From positions 1 to 64,000 of the forward strand of contig JAQYLT010000065.1 in the NCBI GenBank assembly GCA_028719885.1: a stretch of 64,000 nt of DNA, read 5' to 3'. The position numbers were made by a program, and so were the translations under genes. Each line of letters opens with the position of its first letter. The stretch's first letter is position 1. Shown here one piece after another: positions 1-8,590 of this stretch. The stretch comes from Bacillota bacterium (lineage in GTDB: Bacteria > Bacillota > Clostridia > Oscillospirales > Oscillospiraceae). The notes under the pieces were generated by a model that saw nothing but the letters and a program-made list of their open reading frames with translations, did no database searches and was not told where the DNA came from.

Positions 1-129
1 TTCCGAAACGAAGTCTTCGCAACCCTTGAAAAAGTTGTTGACCGCTTGTGCGATACCATCTGCTCACTATCTTCTCGGGTCATTTCCAGTATTACCGGGA
101 GAGATTGGATTATTAAACTGTTTAATTGA
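1..129 (+). mobile_element. C-terminal end of an IS630-type transposase (partial)
   Basis: The first 42 codons are open from the window edge to a TGA at 127-129. The peptide (FATLEKVVDRLCDTICSL, then SITGRDWI near the end) resembles the C-terminus I remember for IS630-family DDE transposases. The catalytic domain lies outside the window. The next gene begins within about ten bases of the stop, so an element end lies against, or inside, the 5' part of that gene. The family call is from memory of the tail only; another DDE transposase is possible. Confidence 0.5.
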
Positions 130-137
130 GAAATAGT

Positions 138-1364
138 ATGAAACGGGTGCTCAAGACCCGGCTGACATTGATTTTGCTGGCTCTGTCCTTGCTGCTGTCG
201 CTGGTGATGGCCTACATCCCCACCACCTTTTCTTATGTAGAGTACCTGGATGAAAACGGAAACACTGTAACGCTTTGGGGGCTGGATGCCGTCCGATATG
301 AGAAGGCCCTGCAAGCGGACACGGCTGGGATTGTGACGCCGCAAAAGGTGCGGCAGGCGGTGGAAAGCTATCAATTCTGCATGACAAAATACGGAGCCCG
401 ATACGCCAATGAACTGCCCGATGGGGTGTATGCCCAGGAAATCCTTCCCTATTTTCCTCTGCTTCACGGTGTCCGGGAAGCCTTTGCCGATCCGGTTACC
501 GGCATCGCTCCCTCCACACTGGACATTGCTCCTGAGAAAGTGGATGACTTCTACGGTGCCTGTGAAGCGAGACTATATTCTCTGATGAAGCTGGAACAGG
601 ATAACCATCCGGCAGCGCAGGAAGCCGCAAAACGCCTATACAGCCGGGTGGAAACGCCTTACCAGCTTTATCCCGGCTACAATACGGATGCCATGGACTA
701 TCAGCTGCTTCTGTCCTTCCTCATCGTTTTGTTCTGCACGGTGATTGCCGCGCCCATTTTCACTTCGGACTATCAGACGGGTGCCGACGATATCTACCGC
801 TGCACCAAATACGGGCGGGTGAAATTCGCTGTCACGAAACTACTGTCTGCACTGCTCATTTGCGGCACCGCTTTCTCCCTTTGCGCCGCTTTGTTTCTTC
901 TGGTATCCAACAGCCTGTACGGCTGGGAGTGCACCAAAACCTCCATCCAGATGCTGTATTCCATTGTCAATCTTCCAAATATGAACCTTGGCCAGTTACA
1001 ATGGGCCTGCGCCGGAGGATACCTGCTTTGCCTGCTGGCAACTGTCAGTTTTACCCTGTTTCTTTCTTCCAGGCTTCGGAATGTGGTGAGTGCTCTCTCT
1101 TTGTCGCTGCTGTGCTGCTTTCTTCCGATTATTGTGTATATGGCTCTGCCTTCTGAGATCGGACAATGGATTTATACCGTTCTCCCCGCAGGCGGCGTGG
1201 CTTTGCAGACCAGCTTTCTTTATTCCCTCGTTGATTTTGCCTTCTGGAACATTGGCAATATTGCGATTTGGACGCCCTATGTGATGCTGGGGGCCTACTG
1301 CGTTGAAATCCCCCTATTTCTGTGCCTGACTGTCCGTTCCTACTGCACCCACAAAGCATCATGA
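138..1364 (+). CDS. ABC-2 type transporter permease, probably lacking its original N-terminus
   Basis: About 408 residues from the ATG at 138. There is one hydrophobic segment at residues 8-25, a long polar extracytoplasmic stretch (about 30-190), then five or more membrane segments, the usual plan of ABC-2 permeases that pair with a separate ATPase. No ATPase is present downstream, so it would lie upstream beyond the transposase remnant. No good ribosome-binding site precedes the ATG, and the frame stays open back into the transposase tail. The natural start may therefore have been displaced by the insertion. The substrate is unknown. Confidence 0.55.
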   Translation: MKRVLKTRLTLILLALSLLLSLVMAYIPTTFSYVEYLDENGNTVTLWGLDAVRYEKALQADTAGIVTPQKVRQAVESYQFCMTKYGARYANELPDGVYAQEILPYFPLLHGVREAFADPVTGIAPSTLDIAPEKVDDFYGACEARLYSLMKLEQDNHPAAQEAAKRLYSRVETPYQLYPGYNTDAMDYQLLLSFLIVLFCTVIAAPIFTSDYQTGADDIYRCTKYGRVKFAVTKLLSALLICGTAFSLCAALFLLVSNSLYGWECTKTSIQMLYSIVNLPNMNLGQLQWACAGGYLLCLLATVSFTLFLSSRLRNVVSALSLSLLCCFLPIIVYMALPSEIGQWIYTVLPAGGVALQTSFLYSLVDFAFWNIGNIAIWTPYVMLGAYCVEIPLFLCLTVRSYCTHKAS

Positions 1365-1370
1365 CGATTC

Positions 1371-1413
1371 GCCGCCGGTATTGACACCCCTGTGCCAGTA
1401 CCGGCGGTTTTCC
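1371..1413 (+). terminator. Intrinsic terminator after the permease gene
   Basis: A perfect 9-bp stem (CCGCCGGTA at 1372-1380 with TACCGGCGG at 1399-1407) is followed by TTTTCCTTT. It ends the permease transcript 8 bases after its stop. Confidence 0.8.
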
Positions 1414-1541
1414 TTTGATACACGCCGGGAAGCCTGGCAGGACAGGGGTGATTTTTCGTAAAGTTTCGTCTTTTTCAACAGAAACAAAAGCTTTTTTTAG
1501 TAATCACTAGGAAAATATTGTATCGAAAAATGGAAAAGAGC

Positions 1542-1570
1542 TTGATATTGTGTCGAAATTATGCTATAGT
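1542..1570 (+). promoter_or_regulatory. Sigma-A promoter of the HPt/c-di-GMP pair with a Spo0A-box-like site
   Basis: TTGATA (1542-1547) and TATAGT (1565-1570) are 17 bp apart. The spacer contains TGTCGAA (1551-1557), an exact match to the Spo0A box TGNCGAA. A related copy (ATATTGTATCGAAA from 1515) lies 30 bp upstream of ATATTGTGTCGAAA (from 1545), so two similar sites sit on the same helix face. The promoter is well supported; control by Spo0A is inferred. Confidence 0.65.
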
Positions 1571-1652
1571 TGACGCAAACAGCGAGAATCGAGAGACTAT
1601 ACATATGGCATTTCGTGCCGATAGGACGAGAGAGACAGGAGAGGTGGAAGAA

Positions 1653-2021
1653 ATGAACATTGAGGAATGCTATCATCGGTTGGGCGGTGATTATTCCCAG
1701 GTGCTGCTGCGTCTTCCCAGCGGCAGCATGGTGAAAAAATTCATCATCAAATTTCTGGACGATGGTTCCTTTGCCGGGCTCTGCCAGACCATGAGCCAGG
1801 GGGACCGGGCCACGGCTTTCCGGGAGGCGCATACCCTCAAGGGCGTCTGTGCCAATCTGGGCTTTGAGCAGCTGCGGCAGTCTGCCAGCGAGCTGACGGA
1901 GACACTCCGGCCGGAGACGGCGGAGATCCCCTCCAACGCCGAGGCGCAGTTGGAGCAGGTGCGGCTGGACTATCAGCACACGGTGGATACCATTCGTGAC
2001 TTTTTGGCATCCGGAGAATGA
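1653..2021 (+). CDS. Histidine phosphotransfer (HPt) domain protein
   Basis: A 122-residue all-helical protein with the HPt signature AHTLKGVCANLG, whose His accepts the phosphoryl group in multistep phosphorelays. The ATG at 1653 is chosen because AGGAGAGGTGG lies just upstream; the open frame further 5' overlaps the promoter. The next gene is a receiver-containing c-di-GMP protein, so the pair probably forms part of a phosphorelay. No histidine kinase is encoded nearby. The His-containing motif is clear; the partner is inferred from adjacency. Confidence 0.85.
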   Translation: MNIEECYHRLGGDYSQVLLRLPSGSMVKKFIIKFLDDGSFAGLCQTMSQGDRATAFREAHTLKGVCANLGFEQLRQSASELTETLRPETAEIPSNAEAQLEQVRLDYQHTVDTIRDFLASGE

Positions 2022-2117
2022 TGCCTGCCATGCAGGAGGAATTCCGGGGAATTGCCTCCAGATGCGATTACAGGGTATTGCTGGTGAAGCCGGCTTCGGG
2101 AAAAGAGATGAATATTC

Positions 2118-4724
2118 ATGTATAGAAAAAGAGTATTGGTGGTTGAGGACAACGAGCTGAACCGGGAAATTCTCCGGGAAATTCTCTCGGTGGAGTATCA
2201 TGTCCTGGAGGCGGAGAACGGGCAGACGGCGCTGAAAGTGCTGCAGGAGCACAAAAGCAGCATCTCCCTGATCTTCCTGGATGTGATGATGCCGGTGATG
2301 GATGGCTACACCTTCCTGGACCGTATTCGCTCCGATCGGGAGCTTTCCCTGATTCCTGTGGTGGTTACCACCCAGAGCAACAGCGAGGCGGATGAGGTTA
2401 CCGCGCTGTCCCGGGGCGCGACGGACTTTGTGCCCAAGCCCTACCGGCCGGAGGTCATCCTCCATCGTGCCGCCAGCCTGATTAAGCTGCGGGAATCCGC
2501 CGCCATGGTCAACCAGTTCAAATTCGACCGGCTGACGGGGCTGTATACCCGGGAATTCTTCTATCAGAAGGTGGGGGAGTACCTGACGGAAAACCCCAAC
2601 ACCGACTATACCATCGTCTGCTCCAATATTGTCAATTTTAAGGTCTTTAACGACGCCTTCGGCACCATTGCAGGCGACCGGCTGCTGCAGCAGATCGCGG
2701 ACTCCGTGCGGAATATGGTGGGTGAAAACGGTCTGTACGCCCGCTATGGCGCGGACCGGTTCCTCTGCCTGGTGGAGCGGGGGCGGGAGCTGCAGGACCG
2801 TCTGGCCATGGAAAACCACAGCGGCAAGCCGGACAACATGAAAAACATCGTGATGAAATGGGGCGTTTATGAAATCACCGACCGCTCCGTTCAGGTGGAA
2901 AAAATGTGCGACCGGGCGTTCCTGGCAGCGGACAGCATCAAGAGCCAGTACAACCAGCACGTTGCGGTTTACGACGATGTGCTTCGGGATAAGCTGCTGC
3001 GGGAGCAGGCCATCACCGAATCCATGGAAACCGCCCTGAACGAGGGGCAGTTTACCGTCTATTTGCAGCCCAAATACTGCCTCCATGACGATCGGCTCTC
3101 CGGCGCCGAGGCGCTGGTTCGGTGGATTCACCCGGAGTGGGGCTTTATGTCCCCCGGTGAGTTCATTCCCCTGTTTGAAAAGAACGGCTTTATCACCCAG
3201 CTGGACCGGTATGTGTGGGAGCGGGTCTGCTCGCTGCTCCACGATTGGAAGCAAAAGGGCTACCCGGACATTGCCGTTTCGGTGAATGTGTCCCGGGCGG
3301 ATGTCTACCAGGCAGACCTGCCGGAGACTCTGTCCGGTCTGATCAATCAATACGGAATCGAGCCCCAGCAGCTTCACCTGGAGCTCACCGAGAGCGCCTA
3401 TACCGAAAATCCCAACCAGATCATTGCCACGGTGGATCAGCTGCGGCAGCAGGGCTTCATTGTGGAAATGGACGATTTCGGCAGCGGCTACTCCTCCCTG
3501 AACATGCTCAACCAGATGAAGCTGGATATTCTGAAGCTGGATATGAAGTTTATCCAGACGGAAACCGCCAAGCCTGCAGAGCAGGGCATCATGCGTTTCG
3601 TGGTGAATCTGGCCCGGTGGCTGAACCTCAGCGTGGTGGCCGAGGGTGTGGAAACCCGTGCCCAGCTGGAACGGCTGCGGGAGGTTGGCTGCGACTATGT
3701 CCAGGGCTATTTCTTCTCCAAGCCGCTGCCTGTGCCGGAATTTGAAAAGCTGCTGCGGGAGCAGACGGTGCATTCCATGGAGTCCGTTTGTTACCCCCAA
3801 GAGCTCCCGGAGCAGAAGGTGCTGGTGGTGGCGGATGCCGACCCCGACTATCGGGAGCGGGTTCGGGTGACCTTTTCCGGAATGTACCAGGTGGTTGAGG
3901 CTGCCGACGGCCAAAGCGCTTTTTATAAGGTTCAGGAGTACGGCAAGGGCAAGGTGCTGGCGGTAATCCTGGGTATGGACCTGCCCAACGACGGCGCCGC
4001 CGCGTTCCTGCGTACCCTGCGGAACGATCCGGTGCTGTGGCGGATTCCGGTGCTCTCCGCGATACCGCCGGAAATGGTGTCCGATGAGTTTGTTCAGCAG
4101 CTGGATACCGATGATTTCCTCTGTAAAAACCACCCCATGTGTGATTTGCGCCGCCGGGCCAGCCGGATGATCGGTTTGACCGACTGCCGGAAAAAGGCAC
4201 TGGATTTGGAAAATGAGGCCTGCAGGGATTTCCTGACCAAGCTTCTCAACCGCCGCGGGTTGGAGACGGCAGTGGATGCCCTGCGGCTGGAGGATTTTCC
4301 GGTGGCCGTCTACCTCTTTGATTTGGATAATCTGAAGCAGGTGAACGATCAGCATGGCCATGAAGCCGGCGATGCCCTGATCAGCAGCTTTGCAGAGGTG
4401 CTGCGCCGGAATACCCGGGCATCGGACCTGCTGTGCCGCTACGGCGGGGACGAGTTCGTGGTCATTCTGCGGCACATCAGCTCCAAGGAGACCGTGCTGA
4501 AAAAGGGAGAGGCCATTTGCCGGGAGTTCAACGGCATCCCCCAGGCCAATGGCATTCACGCCTCCTGCTCCGGCGGCGTGGTAATGTCCAGTCAGGACGA
4601 AAAATTCACGCAAAAGCTGATCGACCGGGCGGACGAGGCGCTCTACCAGGCAAAACGGCAGGGCAAGGGCATCTGCTGTGTCTGGGAAGCGCCGGAGCCG
4701 GCTCTGGCCATGAGTACACACTAA
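2118..4724 (+). CDS. Response regulator with REC-GGDEF-EAL-REC-GGDEF domains
   Basis: An 868-residue cytoplasmic signalling protein. Receiver 1 (about 4-120) has the phospho-acceptor Asp55 in LDVMMP. A first GGDEF domain has a degenerate motif (RYGADRF, about 209) and is unlikely to cyclise GTP. The EAL domain (about 300-545) keeps EALVRW, ELTES and MDDFGSGYSSL, so c-di-GMP phosphodiesterase activity is expected. A second receiver-like domain (from 567) has Gly at the acceptor position (ILGMDLP). The last GGDEF (RYGGDEF, about 775) is intact, with an RASD inhibitory-site motif five residues before it. One protein can therefore plausibly make and break c-di-GMP. It lies 96 bp after the HPt gene, in one transcription unit. 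Confidence 0.93.
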   Translation: MYRKRVLVVEDNELNREILREILSVEYHVLEAENGQTALKVLQEHKSSISLIFLDVMMPVMDGYTFLDRIRSDRELSLIPVVVTTQSNSEADEVTALSRGATDFVPKPYRPEVILHRAASLIKLRESAAMVNQFKFDRLTGLYTREFFYQKVGEYLTENPNTDYTIVCSNIVNFKVFNDAFGTIAGDRLLQQIADSVRNMVGENGLYARYGADRFLCLVERGRELQDRLAMENHSGKPDNMKNIVMKWGVYEITDRSVQVEKMCDRAFLAADSIKSQYNQHVAVYDDVLRDKLLREQAITESMETALNEGQFTVYLQPKYCLHDDRLSGAEALVRWIHPEWGFMSPGEFIPLFEKNGFITQLDRYVWERVCSLLHDWKQKGYPDIAVSVNVSRADVYQADLPETLSGLINQYGIEPQQLHLELTESAYTENPNQIIATVDQLRQQGFIVEMDDFGSGYSSLNMLNQMKLDILKLDMKFIQTETAKPAEQGIMRFVVNLARWLNLSVVAEGVETRAQLERLREVGCDYVQGYFFSKPLPVPEFEKLLREQTVHSMESVCYPQELPEQKVLVVADADPDYRERVRVTFSGMYQVVEAADGQSAFYKVQEYGKGKVLAVILGMDLPNDGAAAFLRTLRNDPVLWRIPVLSAIPPEMVSDEFVQQLDTDDFLCKNHPMCDLRRRASRMIGLTDCRKKALDLENEACRDFLTKLLNRRGLETAVDALRLEDFPVAVYLFDLDNLKQVNDQHGHEAGDALISSFAEVLRRNTRASDLLCRYGGDEFVVILRHISSKETVLKKGEAICREFNGIPQANGIHASCSGGVVMSSQDEKFTQKLIDRADEALYQAKRQGKGICCVWEAPEPALAMSTH

Positions 4725-4730
4725 AAAGAA

Positions 4731-4774
4731 AACCTCTGAACCGCTCCTTTGGGATTGGTTCAGAGGCTTTTTTT
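4731..4774. terminator. Bidirectional terminator between convergent genes
   Basis: The inverted repeat ACCTCTGAACC / GGTTCAGAGG is flanked by a T-tract on each strand (CTTTTTTTA on plus, TTTTCTTTTTAG on minus). It serves both the c-di-GMP gene and the convergent CDF transporter gene, whose stop codon overlaps the T-tract. Confidence 0.85.
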
Positions 4775-5933
4775 ATCCGTCCTGACGGTCGATGTGGATG
4801 ACCACCGGCAGCGGGCAGCCCCTTTCTTTCAATGCTGCAGCAACCGATTCAGCCAGAGCATTGTCCGTCCGGGGCAGGGAATAGGGCACCGCCAGGTCAA
4901 AGGTCAGCTTTTTCTGCCCCTGATCGTCCACGATCCGCAGATCATGGATGGAGGCGGCGGGCTCCACCTCCCTGGCGCAGGTATCCGCCATGGCTCGCAG
5001 GGCGGCCCAGTCCTCGGTTTCGGCGATGGGATCGTAGTGAATCACCAGGTGGATGCCGAAATTGTGCATGGCCTCCTGCTCAATGTGGTCCAACTGGTCG
5101 TGGGCGTCCAGGGGGCTCTCTCCGGCGCTCATCTCCGCGTGAACGGTGGCAAAGCAGTGGCCGGGACCGTAGTCGTGAATCAGCAGATCATGGATGCCCA
5201 GAACCCGGGGATGGGACAGAATCATTTCCGTCAGCTGCTCCACCATCTCCTCGTCGGCCTGCATACCAATCAGCGGGTCGATGGTGTTTTTGGCCAGGCT
5301 GATGCCGGACCAGAGGATAAACAGGGCTACCCCCAGGCCCACAAAACCATCCAGCTGGATGTGGAAGAGGCCGTCAGCCAAAAAGCTCAGCAGCACGGCG
5401 GAGGTGGCAATCACATCGTTCCGGCTGTCCTGGGAGGTGGCCTCCAGGGTTTTGGAGCCGATGAGCTTGCTCAGCTTCCGGTTGAAGCCCGCCATCCAGA
5501 GCTTTACGCTGATGGAGACCAGCAGAATCACCAGAGTCAGGGCAGTGAAAGGCACAGCCTGGGGGTGGATGATTTTATCCACAGAGGATTTGGCCAGCTC
5601 CGCCCCCGCCAGCAGCACCAGCGCGGCCACCACCACGCCGGAGATGTACTCATACCTGCCGTGGCCGAAAGGGTGCTCTCCGTCCGCCGGACGCTGGGCG
5701 ATCCGGAAGCCCAGCAGGGTGACGATGGAAGAGGCGGAATCCGTCAGGTTGTTGATGCCGTCGCCGGTGATGGCCACGGAGCCGGTAATCAGTCCGGCGA
5801 GGATTTTCAGGCTGGCCAGCAGCACGTTGCATACGATTCCGGTGATTCCAGCCAGCTTGCCCACGGCACCATGGGCGGCGGGGGTGTTTTCCGATGCGTT
5901 GGGAACGAACAGGCGCAATAGCAGATTTGTCAT
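4773..5933 (-). CDS. Cation diffusion facilitator (CDF) metal exporter
   Basis: A 386-residue membrane protein of the CDF family, which exports divalent metals such as Zn, Co, Mn or Fe in exchange for protons. It shows the family plan: six membrane helices in the first 220 residues, an Asp-containing motif in helix 2 (GDGINNLTDSASS), the HPFGHGRYEY loop, the second metal site in helix 5 (DSRNDV), then a ferredoxin-like cytoplasmic domain with HDLLIHDYGPG. The start at 5933 is supported by GGAGG seven bases upstream. Metal specificity cannot be read from the sequence. A structured leader and an ACCC-N5-GGGT palindrome precede it, suggesting metal-responsive control. Confidence 0.92.
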   Translation of the reverse strand: MTNLLLRLFVPNASENTPAAHGAVGKLAGITGIVCNVLLASLKILAGLITGSVAITGDGINNLTDSASSIVTLLGFRIAQRPADGEHPFGHGRYEYISGVVVAALVLLAGAELAKSSVDKIIHPQAVPFTALTLVILLVSISVKLWMAGFNRKLSKLIGSKTLEATSQDSRNDVIATSAVLLSFLADGLFHIQLDGFVGLGVALFILWSGISLAKNTIDPLIGMQADEEMVEQLTEMILSHPRVLGIHDLLIHDYGPGHCFATVHAEMSAGESPLDAHDQLDHIEQEAMHNFGIHLVIHYDPIAETEDWAALRAMADTCAREVEPAASIHDLRIVDDQGQKKLTFDLAVPYSLPRTDNALAESVAAALKERGCPLPVVIHIDRQDG

Positions 5934-5959
5934 GGGAGACCTCCAATTTTTTGGTCCAG

Positions 5960-6090
5960 GGTAAAAAAATACCCCGGAACCAGCAATGATGTTGACTGTC
6001 CCGTGGGAAACCACTGTCACGGATGTGACCCGACTCCGGGCAGAACGCCCCGGTCTGTTCAGATATAACCCGTCATGGGTAAATTAGTAA
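5960..6090 (-). promoter_or_regulatory. Structured 5' leader of the CDF transporter gene
   Basis: Read on the minus strand, this leader holds consecutive short hairpins: CCGGG/CCCGG, GTCAC/GTGAC and GTGG/CCAC, followed directly by GGGACAGTC. A further hairpin has a T-rich loop (GGGTA...TACCC). An ACCC-ATGAC-GGGT palindrome sits upstream (about 6067-6080). GGGACAG at the 3' end recalls the NiCo riboswitch, but the other conserved NiCo joints are not evident. It is a candidate metal-responsive RNA or operator, not a confirmed family. Confidence 0.35.
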
Positions 6091-6177
6091 GGATTTTATC
6101 AGATAACGGAGATTCTGTCAAGAAAAATCTTTTCTGAGCAGAAGAAATCATCTGCATTGTTGCAGGCTGTCCCTCAT

Positions 6178-6455
6178 AAAAATTGGAATTTGGCGGGATG
6201 TTTCGTAGGGAACGCATTCATGCGTTCCGCTCTGGTCGCAAATCACCGGGGGGTTATTGAATCGAAAAACGTTACGTTTTGCGTAAGGGAACGGATTCAT
6301 CCGTTCCGAAACGTCAGTTACCATTCACGATTCGTTGGATGGGAACGGGTTCCTTTTTCAACATTTTCCCATCCAACGTGCATCCCATAAAAACGTTACC
6401 CAGCGGAACGGATAAATCCGTTCCCAACGAATACATAATGACAAATTCCAATTTG
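6178..6455. repeat. Palindromic intergenic repeat, copy A (three-module form)
   Basis: Bounded by AATTGGAATTTG (6181) and CAAATTCCAATTT (6442-6454) in inverted orientation. It contains three core palindromes: GGAACGCATTCATGCGTTCC (6209-6228), GGAACGGATTCATCCGTTCC (6288-6307) and GGAACGGATAAATCCGTTCC (6405-6424). The right end stops 3 bp short of the recG stop codon. It shares the sequence around CAAATCACCGG with copy I. Confidence 0.85.
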
Positions 6456-6457
6456 CC

Positions 6458-8506
6458 TCAATTCATCGTCCCCTCTGCCCGGGAGAAGAGCACCGCCACC
6501 CGGCTGCGGAGGGCGTTGGCTTCGGGGGTATCCTGGGTGCCCTCTTCCTCAATCCACTGGGCAGAGGCCTGCTGGGCCTGCTTCAAAAGTCCCAGATCAA
6601 AGCTCAGGTCCGCCATGCGGAAGGCGGGCAGACCGGACTGCCGGGAGCCAAAGAAATCTCCGGGGCCCCGGAGTTTTAAATCCTCCTCGGCGATTTGAAA
6701 GCCGTCGGTGGTTTTGCACAGAGCCTTCAGGCGCTGAATGGTTTCGGGATTCCGGTTGTGGGTGGTGAGGATGCAGTAGCTCTTGCTCTTGCCCCGGCCC
6801 ACCCGGCCCCGGAGCTGATGGAGCTGGCTCAGGCCGAAGCGGTCAGCGTCCTCAATCACCATTAAGGTGGCGTTGGGCACATCCACGCCCACCTCAATGA
6901 CGGTGGTGGCCACCAGAACATCCGCCTCCTGCCGGGCAAAGGCGGCCATGGCGGCTTCCTTTTCCGCGCCTTTCATCTGGCCGTGGAGCAGGGCGATCCG
7001 CAAATCGGGGAACACGGTTTTTTGCAGGGTTTCCGCCCAGACGGTAGCGGACTTCACGTCCAGGCCGTCGTTTTCCTCCACCGCCGGGCAGACCACAAAG
7101 CACTGATGCCCCTGGGCCACCTGCTTGCGGATGAAGGCGTTGATTCTGGGCCGGTAGCTCTCGCTCACCAAAAAGGTGTCCACTGTCTCCCGCCCGGGGG
7201 GCAGCTCATCCAGAATGGAGACATCCAGGTCCCCATACATCAGCAGCGCCAGAGTGCGGGGGATGGGGGTGGCGGACATGACCAGCAGATGGGGTGCTTC
7301 GCCCTTGGAGGACAGCCGGCTCCGCTGGCCCACGCCAAAGCGGTGCTGCTCGTCTGTGATGACGAGGCCCAGATTGCGGAATACGGTGCTCTCGGAGATC
7401 AGGGCGTGGGTGCCCACGGCGATCTGCACCTCCCCATTTTCCAGAGCCTCCCGGACGGCTTTCTTTTCCTTTTGTGTCATGGAGCCGGTGAGCAGGGCCA
7501 CCGTAATGCCCATGGGGGCAAAAATGGAGGAGAGGGAAGCGTAGTGCTGCTCCGCCAAAATCTCCGTGGGAGCCATCAGCGCGCTCTGGCAGCCGTTGAT
7601 GGCGGCGCAGTAGGCTGCTGCGGCGGCCACCATGGTTTTGCCGCTGCCCACATCGCCCTGGACCAGCCGGTTCATGGGAACGCCCTTTCCCAGGTCCTCC
7701 GTGATTTCCCGGATGGCCCGCTGCTGGGCGCCGGTGAGGGTAAAGGGGAGCCGCTGAAAAAAGGGGGATAGATCCCGCTGGGCATAGGGAGCGGTCCGCT
7801 TTTCCGCCCGGGCGGCCCGCATCAGGGAGAGCCCCGCGGAAAAGACGAAAAATTCCTCAAAAATCATCCGTTTTCTGGCCGCCTCCGCCTGCTCCATGGA
7901 ATCGGGCTCGTGAATGACGCGGTAGGCCTCCTCCGCCCCCAGAATGCCATAGCGCTGGCGGATTTCCTCGGGGAGAATTTCCTCCGGCGGGTCGCAGATG
8001 GCCAGGGCCTGACGCACCGCCTTCAGCATGACAGCGTTGGAAACTCCGGCGGTGAGGGGATAGATGGGCATGACCCGCCGGGTGGTGACGGCGACGGAAT
8101 CCACATCCTCAAAAATGGGATTGGTCATGCCGTAGCCGGAATAGTCCCCGGTGAGGCAGCCGTAAAAAATATATTCTTTCCCGTATTCCAGGTGCTCCAC
8201 CGCGTATTTGGAGTTGAAGAAAGTGAGGTTCAGCCTTCCCGTGTGGTCGGCCACCTGCACCTTGGTCAAATCCAGCCCCTTGCGGATGTGATTGGTCCGG
8301 GGGGTGTTCATCACCATGGCCCGGAAGCAGGCGGGCTTGTCCACCTCCAGCTGGGCCACCTGCAGGAGCCGGGTCCTGTCCTCATAGCCCCGGGGGAAAT
8401 GGCAGATCAGGTCCCCCAGGGTATCAATATTCAGCGCCTGGAATTGCTTGGCTCTGGTGGGACCCACCCCCCGGAGCAGGGTAACGGGATCGGTCAGCTT
8501 TGCCAT
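6458..8506 (-). CDS. recG: ATP-dependent DNA helicase RecG
   Basis: The 682-residue length and content match RecG, the branch-migration helicase that remodels stalled forks and recombination intermediates. The N-terminal wedge/OB part is residues 1-160. It is followed by the superfamily 2 motor with Walker A GDVGSGKT, the DEQH box, motif III (LVMSATPIPRT) and the QLRGRVGRG motif, then the C-terminal SRQSGLPAF element. It is transcribed away from rpsT with only a short gap and probably read from the rpsT promoter. GAGGTGACG precedes the ATG. Confidence 0.97.
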   Translation of the reverse strand: MAKLTDPVTLLRGVGPTRAKQFQALNIDTLGDLICHFPRGYEDRTRLLQVAQLEVDKPACFRAMVMNTPRTNHIRKGLDLTKVQVADHTGRLNLTFFNSKYAVEHLEYGKEYIFYGCLTGDYSGYGMTNPIFEDVDSVAVTTRRVMPIYPLTAGVSNAVMLKAVRQALAICDPPEEILPEEIRQRYGILGAEEAYRVIHEPDSMEQAEAARKRMIFEEFFVFSAGLSLMRAARAEKRTAPYAQRDLSPFFQRLPFTLTGAQQRAIREITEDLGKGVPMNRLVQGDVGSGKTMVAAAAAYCAAINGCQSALMAPTEILAEQHYASLSSIFAPMGITVALLTGSMTQKEKKAVREALENGEVQIAVGTHALISESTVFRNLGLVITDEQHRFGVGQRSRLSSKGEAPHLLVMSATPIPRTLALLMYGDLDVSILDELPPGRETVDTFLVSESYRPRINAFIRKQVAQGHQCFVVCPAVEENDGLDVKSATVWAETLQKTVFPDLRIALLHGQMKGAEKEAAMAAFARQEADVLVATTVIEVGVDVPNATLMVIEDADRFGLSQLHQLRGRVGRGKSKSYCILTTHNRNPETIQRLKALCKTTDGFQIAEEDLKLRGPGDFFGSRQSGLPAFRMADLSFDLGLLKQAQQASAQWIEEEGTQDTPEANALRSRVAVLFSRAEGTMN

Positions 8507-8540
8507 AACGTCACCTCGGTGTAAAAGATGGGATATAATG

Positions 8541-8573
8541 AAAAAACTCCCTCCAAGCCATGCTCGGAAGGAG
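8541..8573 (-). terminator. Terminator/attenuator between rpsT and recG
   Basis: On the minus strand, CTCCTTCC and GGAGGGAG form a hairpin followed by TTTTTT. It lies after the rpsT stop and about 35 bp before the recG start, so it would end most rpsT transcripts and let some read through into recG. Confidence 0.7.
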
Positions 8574-8590
8574 ATATTTTCAGAGAAGAA

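Noticed and set aside
5960..6090. NiCo riboswitch call for the CDF leader.
   Set aside because: Only the 3' GGGACAG element agrees. The GCAGC and AACAG-type joints between helices are not in place, so it is kept as an unassigned leader.
6157..6698. Short frames within the palindromic elements with recurring peptides such as ERINPFPTK and FVGNGFIRS.
   Set aside because: The peptides are just translations of the 20-bp core in various frames. No start signals or conserved reading frame exist.
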